DNA of 8,487 bases from assembly GCA_027016475.1 (NCBI GenBank), contig JALUTL010000351.1, forward strand, positions 1 through 8,487, written 5' to 3'. Positions 1 to 6,260 of this stretch are shown here, piece after piece; the stretch's first letter is position 1, and each line of letters begins with the position of its first letter. Made by a program: the position numbers and the translations under genes. The DNA is from Candidatus Heimdallarchaeota archaeon (lineage in GTDB: Archaea > Asgardarchaeota > Heimdallarchaeia > Heimdallarchaeales > Kariarchaeaceae). The notes beneath the pieces are model-generated. The model was not told where the DNA came from and searched no databases. It saw only the letters and a program-made list of their open reading frames with translations.

Positions 1-546
1 ACTTTAAGAAAATCTGTAACATACACTGACAAATGTCGGATTAGATTTCAATCAACAAATGAGAATCTATTGAACCTATATGGAAAAATAGGGTTTGCTT
101 ATGAAAAGGAAAGAGAAAGAATGGCTCAATTTGCTGTCGGATATATTCGATATGCAGAAAGAATAAAAGAAACAAGACGAAAAGTTGCAGAAATTGCCAT
201 TGCAAATTCAGGAACAAATCCAGCAAAACTGATGGAGAATTTAGCTTCTGAATATCCAGAAGTAATTAGATTAGGCATCGTGGATTTGACAGACATCAAA
301 AATTGGCTTTTGAAACCGAATTTAAAATTTGAAAGAATTCACGTCAAAAGCACTACATTTCCAACCTTTGAAAAATGGATTCAAGAAAATGCAGTAGAAG
401 AGACTTCTGATCTTGGTTTGATTTGGGAACCAGTCACATTTATTGATACGGTTGACAATGAAAGCCTTGGCTATTCAACTGTGGATGATTTTACAATTAA
501 TGATGATTCTCATAACTTCTTTGCAAATGGCTTTTTGACTGGCAAT
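1..546 (+). mobile_element. RpoB intein, C-terminal part with LAGLIDADG (DOD) homing endonuclease remnant
   Basis: In-frame intein inside rpoB. After translation it excises itself and joins the exteins. The visible 182 residues end in a splicing block F/G: DDFTINDDSHNFFANGFL, then TGN, followed by the +1 nucleophile Cys (547-549) that opens the conserved B-subunit stretch CGLVKNLAL. The block F histidine (SHNFFANG) and terminal Asn (544-546) are present. The penultimate residue is Gly instead of the usual His. Upstream, residues such as CRIRFQSTNENLLNLYGKIGFAYEKE resemble the second half of DOD homing endonucleases found in inteins. The N-terminal splicing blocks and the first LAGLIDADG motif lie outside the window, so endonuclease activity cannot be judged. 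Insertion directly before Cys in the ETPEGxN/CGL motif is inferred from the C-extein. My hand count gives about 34% GC for 1-300 against about 47% for 1741-2040, which suggests a recent or foreign origin. Confidence 0.93.
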
Positions 547-2484
547 TGTGGACTGGTGAAAAATCTAGCACTCCAAGCGTACATTTCAACAGAAGGAGAC
601 GAGAACCATGTAAGAGAGGAAACATATGAACTGGGGGTGGATCCCGAAGGAAACGAAAGTGATCCCAATGTAACCAAGGTGTATCTTAACGGTGCATTCA
701 TTGGAACCCACCCAGATGGTGAACAGCTGGTCTACAAAATCCGCCACTCTCGACGCAATCGAATTTTTGACCCTGGTGTAAATGTTGCATATTATCCTGA
801 CACAAAAGAAATACGGATCAATTCTGATAGGGGAAGGGTAAGGCGTCCCTTGATCATCGTAAAGGATGGGTGTCCCTTACTCACAAAAGATCATGTTGAA
901 CGGGTAATCAAAGGCGAACTGCAATGGCGTGATTTGACCCGACAGGGCATAATCGAATATCTCGACACTGAAGAAGAAGAGAACTGTTACATTGCCTTGA
1001 CATATGAGGACATCACTCCTGAACATACCCATGTAGAGATTTCACCTGCTGCAATTTTGGGAATTTGTGCATCTCTTATCCCATTTCCAGAACACAACCG
1101 ATCTGATAGGAATGTGTACGAAGCAGGGATGGCAAAACAGTCTTTGGGTATCTATGCCGCAAACTTCAGGCTAAGGATGGACACGCGTGCACACATTCTG
1201 CATTATCCTCAAGTGCCTATTGTGAAAACACATGGGATCGATGCAATAAAATTCAACCTTCGACCAGCAGGGCAGAACTTTGTAGTTGCAGTTCTTTCAT
1301 ATGGCGGCTATAACATGGAAGATGGACTGATTATGAACAAAGGTTCAATTGACAGAGGATTGGGACGATCAACCTTCTTCAGAGCTTACGTAAGTGAAGA
1401 GAGGCGTTATCCCGGTGGACAGGAAGACAAATTTACAATTCCTGATGAAACTGTTCGAGGATATAAGGATCCGCAAGTTTACCGGCATTTGGCTGAAGAT
1501 GGTATTGTAGAACCTGAAACATTTATTGACGGAAAGCTTGGAGAAGTCATAATAGGACGAACAAGCCCTCCAAGATTCTTGGATGACCAGCATGAATTCA
1601 ACTTTGGAAATGAACAACGCCGAGAAACAAGCCAAGCCATGAGATTTGGAGAATCAGGAATTGTCGATTCCGTTGTCCTGACTGAAACACAGGAAGGACA
1701 TAAGCTTGTCAAAGTAAGAATGCGATCCTTACGTGTTCCTGAATTGGGTGACAAATTTGCTAGTAGGCATGGACAGAAAGGGGTTCTCGGCAATTTGGTC
1801 TCTCCAGCCGACATGCCATTCACTGAAGACGGTTTAATGCCTGATCTTATTATTAATCCCCATGCAATTCCATCCCGTATGACTATCGGCCAATTGATTG
1901 AACTGCTTGCTGGAAAATTGGCCGCCGCAACCGGTCGATTCATCACGGCTACACCCTTTGAAGGAGAAGATGCTGATGACATTGCCAGGGCACTTCATGC
2001 CGCAGGATATCAAAAACACGGCAGAGACATCATGTATGATGGACGAACCGGGCAAATGCTTGAAACAGACGTGTTCATCGGAATTGCCTTCTACCAAAAA
2101 CTCCACCACCTTGTCAACGACAAAATCCATGCGAGGGCTCGGGGGCCTGTACAGATTTTGACTCGACAGCCTACTGAAGGAAGATCAAGGGAAGGTGGTC
2201 TGAAATTTGGAGAAATGGAACGCGATTGTCTGATTGGGCATGGTACTGCCCTTGTGCTCAAGGAAAGGCTGCTGGATGAATCTGACAAATCAGAGGCACT
2301 ATTCTGTGAGCAATGTGGTTTTCTTGCCCAATATAACCGAAAGCTTGATCGAATGCAATGCCCATTGTGCAGAGATGAAGTGAACGTCAGTAGAATTATT
2401 GTGTCCTATGCGTTCAAACTCCTTTTACAGGAGCTCATGTCTATGGGAATTGCCCCCCGTGTCAAACTTACTGAAAAAACATAA
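1..2484 (+). CDS. rpoB: DNA-directed RNA polymerase subunit B (5' partial, intein-containing)
   Basis: Catalytic B (beta-like) subunit of archaeal RNA polymerase. The frame is open from base 1, so the gene starts outside the window; the first TTG or ATG codons inside are not starts. Bases 1-546 are intein and 547-2481 encode 645 residues of C-extein, beginning CGLVKNLALQ and ending at TAA 2482-2484. Visible family landmarks are GYNMEDGLIMNK (about 1303-1338, acidic active-site region), GDKFASRHGQKGV (about 1747-1785, hybrid-binding and catalytic lysine region), INPHAIPSRMT, KIHARARGPVQ, and the RQPTEGRSREGGLKFGEMER segment near the C-terminus. A C4 zinc finger has cysteine codons at 2305, 2314, 2359 and 2368. 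The extein is full length at its C-terminus compared with other archaeal B subunits I know. No frameshift is seen. The next gene is not rpoA', which is unusual. Function and family are certain; the N-terminal two-fifths are not visible. Confidence 0.97.
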   Translation, partial: TLRKSVTYTDKCRIRFQSTNENLLNLYGKIGFAYEKERERMAQFAVGYIRYAERIKETRRKVAEIAIANSGTNPAKLMENLASEYPEVIRLGIVDLTDIKNWLLKPNLKFERIHVKSTTFPTFEKWIQENAVEETSDLGLIWEPVTFIDTVDNESLGYSTVDDFTINDDSHNFFANGFLTGNCGLVKNLALQAYISTEGDENHVREETYELGVDPEGNESDPNVTKVYLNGAFIGTHPDGEQLVYKIRHSRRNRIFDPGVNVAYYPDTKEIRINSDRGRVRRPLIIVKDGCPLLTKDHVERVIKGELQWRDLTRQGIIEYLDTEEEENCYIALTYEDITPEHTHVEISPAAILGICASLIPFPEHNRSDRNVYEAGMAKQSLGIYAANFRLRMDTRAHILHYPQVPIVKTHGIDAIKFNLRPAGQNFVVAVLSYGGYNMEDGLIMNKGSIDRGLGRSTFFRAYVSEERRYPGGQEDKFTIPDETVRGYKDPQVYRHLAEDGIVEPETFIDGKLGEVIIGRTSPPRFLDDQHEFNFGNEQRRETSQAMRFGESGIVDSVVLTETQEGHKLVKVRMRSLRVPELGDKFASRHGQKGVLGNLVSPADMPFTEDGLMPDLIINPHAIPSRMTIGQLIELLAGKLAAATGRFITATPFEGEDADDIARALHAAGYQKHGRDIMYDGRTGQMLETDVFIGIAFYQKLHHLVNDKIHARARGPVQILTRQPTEGRSREGGLKFGEMERDCLIGHGTALVLKERLLDESDKSEALFCEQCGFLAQYNRKLDRMQCPLCRDEVNVSRIIVSYAFKLLLQELMSMGIAPRVKLTEKT

Positions 2485-2512
2485 AATTGCCAGAACTAAT
2501 CTAAATATTCAA

Positions 2513-3067
2513 ATGTATCACAACGAACCTGTTTCTGTGGAATCAGGGCATGATTGGAAAAAACGACTGAAACTAGTCAACAATTTGAAAGATCAGGATC
2601 AACTTAAACAAGTTGCCCTTGAAGAACAGATTTCAACAGTAAGATACCATGCCGTAGAAAAAATTACAGACCCCATTTTTCTGAAACAAATTGCCCTGAC
2701 AGATCCCAATGCAGATATAAGGAAACTAGCGGTATCACGGATAAACGATGAAGAAATCCTCTTTGGAATTGCTGTTCAGTCTCCTGACTGGTGGCTTAGA
2801 AAAATGGCCGTATCAAAAATTGCATCACCACAGTATTTGGGAATGATTGCCAAAAATGACAAAAACAAGTATGTAAAATTGGAATCTATCAAATCAATCA
2901 CCGACCAGCAGATTCTGATGGATCTTTTTGTTTCTGAACAAAACGAGGAATGCATTGTGAATATTCTTCCCAAACTTACGGCAAGCAGTCTCTTGACTTT
3001 GCGTTTTCTGGCTCCACAATCAAAGCAACCATATCTAATACGTCAACTTAAAAAAGTCAATGTTTAA
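2513..3067 (+). CDS. HEAT-like/leucine-rich variant repeat protein, 184 aa
   Basis: Predicted soluble alpha-helical solenoid, probably a protein-binding scaffold; specific function unknown. I chose ATG 2513, which begins MYHNEPVSVE, 28 bp after the rpoB stop. The frame is open further upstream to a TTG at 2399, but that lies inside rpoB and reads as out-of-frame rpoB sequence. Five repeats have an exact 26-residue period: anchor leucines at 31, 57, 83, 109 and 135 in the pattern hLxxIAhxDxxxxhRxxAVxKITDxx. Example units are LKQVALEEQ..., LKQIALTDP... and LFGIAVQSP.... There is no signal peptide, membrane segment or cysteine cluster. It probably shares the rpoB transcript, since the gap is too short for a clear separate promoter, although CTAAATATTC just before ATG is AT-rich. 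Its 3' end overlaps the oppositely directed ABC transporter gene by 11 bp. Related repeat families are HEAT, armadillo-like and LRV; the sequence alone does not decide among them. Confidence 0.85.
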   Translation: MYHNEPVSVESGHDWKKRLKLVNNLKDQDQLKQVALEEQISTVRYHAVEKITDPIFLKQIALTDPNADIRKLAVSRINDEEILFGIAVQSPDWWLRKMAVSKIASPQYLGMIAKNDKNKYVKLESIKSITDQQILMDLFVSEQNEECIVNILPKLTASSLLTLRFLAPQSKQPYLIRQLKKVNV

Positions 3068-3078
3068 GCAATTTTTCA
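3045..3078. terminator. Convergent T-tracts at the repeat-protein/ABC-transporter junction
   Basis: The two convergent genes end within each other. On the + strand, TTTTT lies at 3072-3076, five bases beyond the repeat-protein stop. On the - strand, the A6 run at 3050-3055 reads as TTTTTT directly after the ABC stop codon (3057-3059). Archaeal polymerases stop at such U-rich stretches without needing a hairpin, so each run could terminate its own transcript. This is inferred from position and composition only. Confidence 0.4.
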
Positions 3079-4850
3079 CCAGTCTGTACACGCCATAGGG
3101 TGGCATAAACACCATCGGCTTCCAGCAGACTTTCATGAGTTCCTTTCTCAACTATTTCTCCTTGCTCCATCACATAGATCATATCTGCATTTCGGACAGT
3201 TGAAAGCCTGTGGGCTATCATTATGGTCGTCCGTCCCACAATGATCTTTTCCAATGATCGTTGAATTGCTGCTTCTGTTTCATTGTCCACTGATGATGTC
3301 GCTTCATCAAGAATTAGGATTGGTGGGTTTCTGAGCACAGCCCTTGCAATTGCAATTCTTTGTTGCTGTCCTCCGGAAAGCTTATGTCCTCTTTCACCAA
3401 CCTGTGTGTCATATTTTTGCGGAAGGGTCATAATGAAATCATGAATCTCCGCTATTTTTGCAGCTTCTACAATTTCATCATCTGTGGCATCCAATTTTCC
3501 ATAAGATATGTTCTCTCGAACTGTTCCATCAATCAGAAACGTGCTTTGACTGACGAATCCGATGGCAGCACGGATATCTTTCATCAGCAGATCCTTCAGA
3601 TCATACCCATCAAGGTTAATTTTCCCTTTTGTAGGATCATATAACCTGAGCATCAACTTTACAATTGTTGATTTTCCCGCGCCTGTAGTTCCTACAAAGG
3701 CGATTGTTTCACCGGGATTTATGTGAAAATCTATCCCCTTGAGGATATTTGGCCTGGAAGGATAATCAAAATACACCTCTTGAAACTTGATTTCTCCTCG
3801 AACTTCTTCTGTCGGAAGGGGCTTTGTTCCGTCATTCATCTGCTTTTCCCGATTGAGCAACCTGAATATCCTGTTTGTCGAGGCCATCGACCTCTGATAC
3901 AGATCAAATGTTTCCCCAAGCCTTGTGAGAGGCCAAAGCAATCTTTGTATCAGAAAAATTGCAACACTGTAGGCTGCTACCTCTATGTTTCCGTTCAACG
4001 TCTCCATTCCTCCCACAATCAGCATACCTATGAACCCTGCAACAATTATGATCCGTATCAATGGGGAAAAGGATGAACTTAGAATAATCGCTCTTCGGTT
4101 GCTCATCTCATAATCTTTTGATGCAGCTGCAATACGCTGTGCTTCATACTCTTCCGTTCCATATGCTTTGATGGTCATGATGCCTGAAAGGTTGTTGGAA
4201 AGTTCCGCATTTATTATTCCCACCTTCTCTCTCACATCGGCATAACGCTGCTCCAACAACTTTTGGTACTTGATTGAAAAATAAAGGATTATCGGCATGG
4301 GAATGCTTGCAATCAGGGCCAATGGCATGTTGATGCCATAAAACATCAATGAAATAGCAATCGCTGTTGTAGTAACCTGTATTAAGTCATTTGCCCCCAC
4401 ATCCAAGAACCGCTCCAGTTGGTTGACATCGTCATTTATGATCGACATTAGGGTTCCAGTATTGGTATCTTCGAAAAATGCCATCTCCAATTCTTGTACG
4501 TGCCTGTATGTGTCCAATCGTAACCCGTTTTGAATAGCTTGTGCCAAATTCCGCCACTTTACTTTGTATGCGAATTCAAATATCGATTCTAATCCCCAAA
4601 TGATAAAGGTCAACACTCCTAAAATGACCAATTGGTCAATTAAGTTGTCAACCCCAAACTTTCCAATGATGGAATTCTCTCTTCGGACAACTATGTCGAC
4701 AGCTACACCAATCAAAAGTGGAGGTGCCAAATCAAAGAGCTTGTTCAGAATTGAAAACAATACTGCCAAATAAATGTCCACTCGAAACGGGTGGGCATAA
4801 TGGTAAAGTTTCGCAAGAGGATGCTTCTCTTTTGCGGGCATTTTCTCCAT
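3057..4850 (-). CDS. ABC exporter half-transporter (MsbA/MdlB-like, fused membrane and ATPase domains)
   Basis: Membrane ATP-driven exporter; as a 597-residue half-transporter it should act as a dimer. The substrate (lipid, peptide, drug) cannot be read from sequence. The type I exporter membrane domain occupies about residues 20-325, with hydrophobic helices near 27-53, 73-95, 157-195 and 262-305. The ATPase domain follows from about 350: Walker A GTTGAGKST (387-395), Q-loop Gln435, signature LSGGQ (491-495), Walker B ILILDE (511-516), D-loop SSVD and switch His547. All catalytic positions are intact. ATG 4850 is followed by a second in-frame ATG at 4841, preceded by GGAG at only 3 nt; the first has no Shine-Dalgarno sequence, so the start may be either, or the mRNA may be leaderless. 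A 16-bp palindrome lies 31-46 bp upstream of the start, just above a weak TATA-like TTTGTAAA. The bactofilin-like gene lies 57 bp upstream in the same direction. Confidence 0.95.
   Translation of the reverse strand: MEKMPAKEKHPLAKLYHYAHPFRVDIYLAVLFSILNKLFDLAPPLLIGVAVDIVVRRENSIIGKFGVDNLIDQLVILGVLTFIIWGLESIFEFAYKVKWRNLAQAIQNGLRLDTYRHVQELEMAFFEDTNTGTLMSIINDDVNQLERFLDVGANDLIQVTTTAIAISLMFYGINMPLALIASIPMPIILYFSIKYQKLLEQRYADVREKVGIINAELSNNLSGIMTIKAYGTEEYEAQRIAAASKDYEMSNRRAIILSSSFSPLIRIIIVAGFIGMLIVGGMETLNGNIEVAAYSVAIFLIQRLLWPLTRLGETFDLYQRSMASTNRIFRLLNREKQMNDGTKPLPTEEVRGEIKFQEVYFDYPSRPNILKGIDFHINPGETIAFVGTTGAGKSTIVKLMLRLYDPTKGKINLDGYDLKDLLMKDIRAAIGFVSQSTFLIDGTVRENISYGKLDATDDEIVEAAKIAEIHDFIMTLPQKYDTQVGERGHKLSGGQQQRIAIARAVLRNPPILILDEATSSVDNETEAAIQRSLEKIIVGRTTIMIAHRLSTVRNADMIYVMEQGEIVEKGTHESLLEADGVYATLWRVQTGEKLLKH
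4625..4638. repeat. Perfect 14-bp palindrome TGACCAATTGGTCA inside the ABC gene
   Basis: This perfect inverted repeat shares the CCAATTGG core with the sites at 4881-4896 and 5951-5968. It lies in the coding region about 215 bp downstream of the ABC start codon and encodes part of the DQLVIL stretch. It could be an auxiliary operator, or a coincidence of coding sequence. Confidence 0.4.
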
Positions 4851-4880
4851 ATCTGTACATTGGATATCGATTTACAAAGC

Positions 4881-4896
4881 TTAGCCAATTGGCTAA
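4881..4896. promoter_or_regulatory. Candidate operator: perfect 16-bp palindrome upstream of the ABC exporter
   Basis: TTAGCCAATTGGCTAA is perfectly self-complementary. It sits in the 57-bp gap between the bactofilin-like stop (4908-4910) and the ABC start, at -31 to -46 from ATG. That is immediately upstream of a weak TATA-like TTTGTAAA and overlaps where the BRE would lie. The position suits a dimeric repressor or activator of helix-turn-helix type. A hairpin role in the transcript is possible, but no T-run follows it. A related site lies upstream of the bactofilin-like gene. Confidence 0.55.
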
Positions 4897-4907
4897 ACCA
4901 CATTACT

Positions 4908-5873
4908 CTAATCAAGTTTCTTAATTGTCAACCTGTCCTTGACATCTTCGGAAACAGAAATGGTTTCCTTGTAGAGAACAGTCCCTCCCACTATGGTGTT
5001 TGGCCCGATTGTGATTCGATCACCTACCACATCACCCTCAACCCTGATTCCAGAAATTTGAATTGTCTCCCCACGAACGGATCCTTGAATTCGAAACTGA
5101 TGCTTTGTTTCGGCTTTCTTTTGCCAAAGTATCGTATCAACAACTTCCATTACAAATTCAACAATATCTCCAGTGAATTCATCTGCCTTTATCGATCTTT
5201 TCCCAAATTCATACCCGTGGTGACCAATCTGGATTTTTTTCGCAATTAAATTCCCTCCAATGGCTGAACGATTGACCAATGGTGCAAAAAATTCCTCACA
5301 CACCACATCCTCTGCGGTATGTAATTTGCCTGACAGCTTGATGCGTCCAGCACATTCGAGCCGACTGCATGAAACTTTTCCAAGAATTCCCAACCTGTTT
5401 CCAACCGACACGGTTCCGTCTACATTCAACTTTCCTGCAACATTGCAATTGCCTACGATCACTAAATTGTCAAGACAGCTGCATTTCCCTGTTATTGAAC
5501 TGTCACCTTGAATTTTCATGGATCTTTCAACATGAAGCTTCCCATTCACGCTCATTTTCCCGCTAACCAAAACTTGACCAGAAATTTCTCCTGATCCTGC
5601 GATGGCAAGCTTTGTACAGTGCAGATCCCCTTCCACTTTGAGGGTGCCTGCAACTGTCACTGCTCCGTCAACCTCCAAAGATGTGTCAAACGCTCTTCGC
5701 CCCGTTACCATTAGGGAGGATCTGAAGGTTTCTGTTTTTGCTGAACCTGGAATGGCGTCCAATAGCCCCAATTTTTGAAACTTGTCGAACAGTTCCTTAT
5801 ATTCTTCCAATGACAATTCTCCAGATTCCAGCTTTTGCTTCAAGCGATGTTCCAATGTGTCCTTCTGATCCAT
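4908..5873 (-). CDS. Bactofilin-like polymer-forming beta-helix protein with SHOCT-like N-terminus
   Basis: A 321-residue protein whose residues about 50-315 are short glycine- and valine-rich beta rungs (for example VDGAVTVAGTLKVEGDLHCTK, VSGKMSVNGKLHVERSMKI). This is the pattern of bactofilin/DUF583-type right-handed beta-helices, which in bacteria polymerise into cytoskeletal filaments. The first 40 residues (KLESGELSLEEYKELFDKF) resemble the SHOCT oligomerisation motif. There is no signal peptide or clear membrane segment. The protein is long for a bactofilin (usually under 200 residues) and may carry two helix blocks, with a less repetitive stretch at about 195-250 between them. Seven cysteines lie at 86, 131, 133, 143, 169, 174 and 192, all in the first block. 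ATG 5873 has AGGAG (5885-5889) 11 nt upstream. The gene precedes the ABC exporter by 57 bp, and both have a CCAATTGG palindrome upstream, suggesting a shared envelope role. Cell location and function in archaea are inferred only. Confidence 0.8.
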   Translation of the reverse strand: MDQKDTLEHRLKQKLESGELSLEEYKELFDKFQKLGLLDAIPGSAKTETFRSSLMVTGRRAFDTSLEVDGAVTVAGTLKVEGDLHCTKLAIAGSGEISGQVLVSGKMSVNGKLHVERSMKIQGDSSITGKCSCLDNLVIVGNCNVAGKLNVDGTVSVGNRLGILGKVSCSRLECAGRIKLSGKLHTAEDVVCEEFFAPLVNRSAIGGNLIAKKIQIGHHGYEFGKRSIKADEFTGDIVEFVMEVVDTILWQKKAETKHQFRIQGSVRGETIQISGIRVEGDVVGDRITIGPNTIVGGTVLYKETISVSEDVKDRLTIKKLD

Positions 5874-5884
5874 GAATGAGATTG

Positions 5885-5889
5885 CTCCT
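5885..5889 (-). promoter_or_regulatory. Shine-Dalgarno AGGAG of the bactofilin-like gene
   Basis: Reads AAAAGGAGC on the - strand, 11 nt before ATG 5873. The spacing is slightly long, but no other in-frame start near it fits better. Confidence 0.5.
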
Positions 5890-5929
5890 TTTCTGTATTT
5901 ATTACTCTTTGTTATCTTAAATAATCTCC

Positions 5930-6082
5930 TTAAACTTTTATTGGGGGAGATTTAACCAATTGGTGAAAGGAACAGTTCAATGATTTCATCCCCTCTCCAA
6001 ACATTTCAGCATCTTCTTGATTGATATCGTCGCCATTTGAGATCGCGATTCTCCCAAAGACATTTGATTTTCGCGAAATCAA
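5930..6082 (-). CDS. Possible 50-aa small protein, TTG start (hypothetical)
   Basis: An open frame from TTG (6082-6080) to TAA (5932-5930), with residues such as VFGRIAISNGDDINQEDAEM followed by FGEGMKSLNC. The composition looks protein-like: acidic and hydrophobic residues are mixed without low complexity. The frame is open farther upstream to a stop near 6128. A TATA-like TATTTAAAA on the - strand (about 6106-6114) lies some 25-30 bp before the TTG, which would fit a leaderless mRNA. Against it: there is no ATG before codon 27, no Shine-Dalgarno sequence, and I recognise no family. The CCAATTGG palindrome at 5951-5968 lies within its 3' part. It may instead be a decayed gene or chance. Confidence 0.25.
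   Translation of the reverse strand: MISRKSNVFGRIAISNGDDINQEDAEMFGEGMKSLNCSFHQLVKSPPIKV
5951..5968. promoter_or_regulatory. Candidate operator: 18-bp inverted repeat upstream of the bactofilin-like gene
   Basis: TTTAACCAATTGGTGAAA pairs at 8 of 9 positions per half; only the A/G step next to the ACCAATTGGT core fails. The core CCAATTGG and the flanking TTA...AA match the perfect palindrome upstream of the ABC gene. It lies 78-95 bp before the bactofilin-like start. Confidence 0.5.
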
Positions 6083-6123
6083 TTTTAATGAACAGTTATC
6101 TGTACCTTTTAAATAGCAAAGGG

Positions 6124-6131
6124 TTTATATA
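6124..6131 (+). promoter_or_regulatory. TATA box for a rightward transcript in the 5874-6277 gap
   Basis: TTTATATA matches the archaeal TATA consensus. Its centre is about 26 bp before 6154, exactly where the hairpin-rich segment begins. The 11-mer TTTATATACTC recurs in the promoter of the GTPase gene (7011-7021). No rightward protein gene follows, so the promoter suggests an RNA product. Read on the other strand it is TATATAAA, so a leftward role for the small ORF cannot be ruled out. Confidence 0.55.
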
Positions 6132-6154
6132 CTCTTGAACTATACAGTAATCAA

Positions 6155-6260
6155 TTGCATAGAAAATGATAGGAATTTCCTATATATTCTATGCAAAAAA
6201 GGCGTTGTCAAGGATCCGTTCGAACCTAACATAACCACCTAACTTGGCGACGCTTTTTCC
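6155..6260 (+). ncRNA. Candidate structured small RNA (~105 nt), no known family
   Basis: Two strong hairpins follow the TATA box at the expected start distance. Hairpin 1 pairs 6155-6164 with 6187-6196 (TTGCATAGAA/TTCTATGCAA, 10 perfect pairs), and inside it 6169-6175 with 6177-6183 (ATAGGAA/TTCCTAT). Hairpin 2 pairs 6197-6212 with 6243-6258 for 16 consecutive pairs, including three G-U wobbles (6208/6247, 6206/6249, 6201/6254). On the opposite strand these wobbles would be A-C mismatches, which favours + strand RNA. Its 30-nt loop (6213-6242) holds the self-complementary GTTCGAAC (6218-6225) and two copies of CCTAAC (6225-6230, 6238-6243). T-runs at 6254-6258, 6261-6264 and 6268-6274 would end the transcript. 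I see no C/D box pair, no H/ACA layout and no tRNA fold. The alternative is a bidirectional terminator for the leftward HAD gene, since A6 at 6195-6200 reads T6 on that strand. Confidence 0.5.

Noticed and set aside
70..72. TTG at 70 as the start of the rpoB/intein frame
   Set aside because: The frame is open to base 1 and the upstream residues fit the homing endonuclease region, so the gene continues outside the window.
1479..1982. 167-residue leftward frame inside rpoB
   Set aside because: It is antisense to the conserved core of the B subunit; its residues are serine/proline-rich shadows of the coding strand with no recognisable domain.
6042..6078. Two TCGCGA-centred palindromes (ATCGCGAT 6042-6049, TTTCGCGAAA 6069-6078)
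   Set aside because: Short, unequal in their flanks, and inside the possible small ORF; too weak to call an operator pair.
6155..6258. MITE or insertion-sequence remnant from the inverted repeats
   Set aside because: The repeats form two separate local hairpins rather than termini of one element, and no target-site duplication flanks them.
6195..6260. tRNA-like gene on the - strand (GGTTCGAAC near a 3' GCC end)
   Set aside because: The long stem is 11-16 pairs instead of a 7-bp acceptor, the TTCGAAC is not flanked by a T-arm stem, no anticodon arm fits, and the - strand stem has A-C mismatches where the + strand has G-U pairs.
6160..6260. C/D box or H/ACA guide RNA
   Set aside because: TGATA is not a proper C box (RTGATGA), no CTGA D box follows at a suitable distance, and there is no kink-turn or 3' ACA at the right place.
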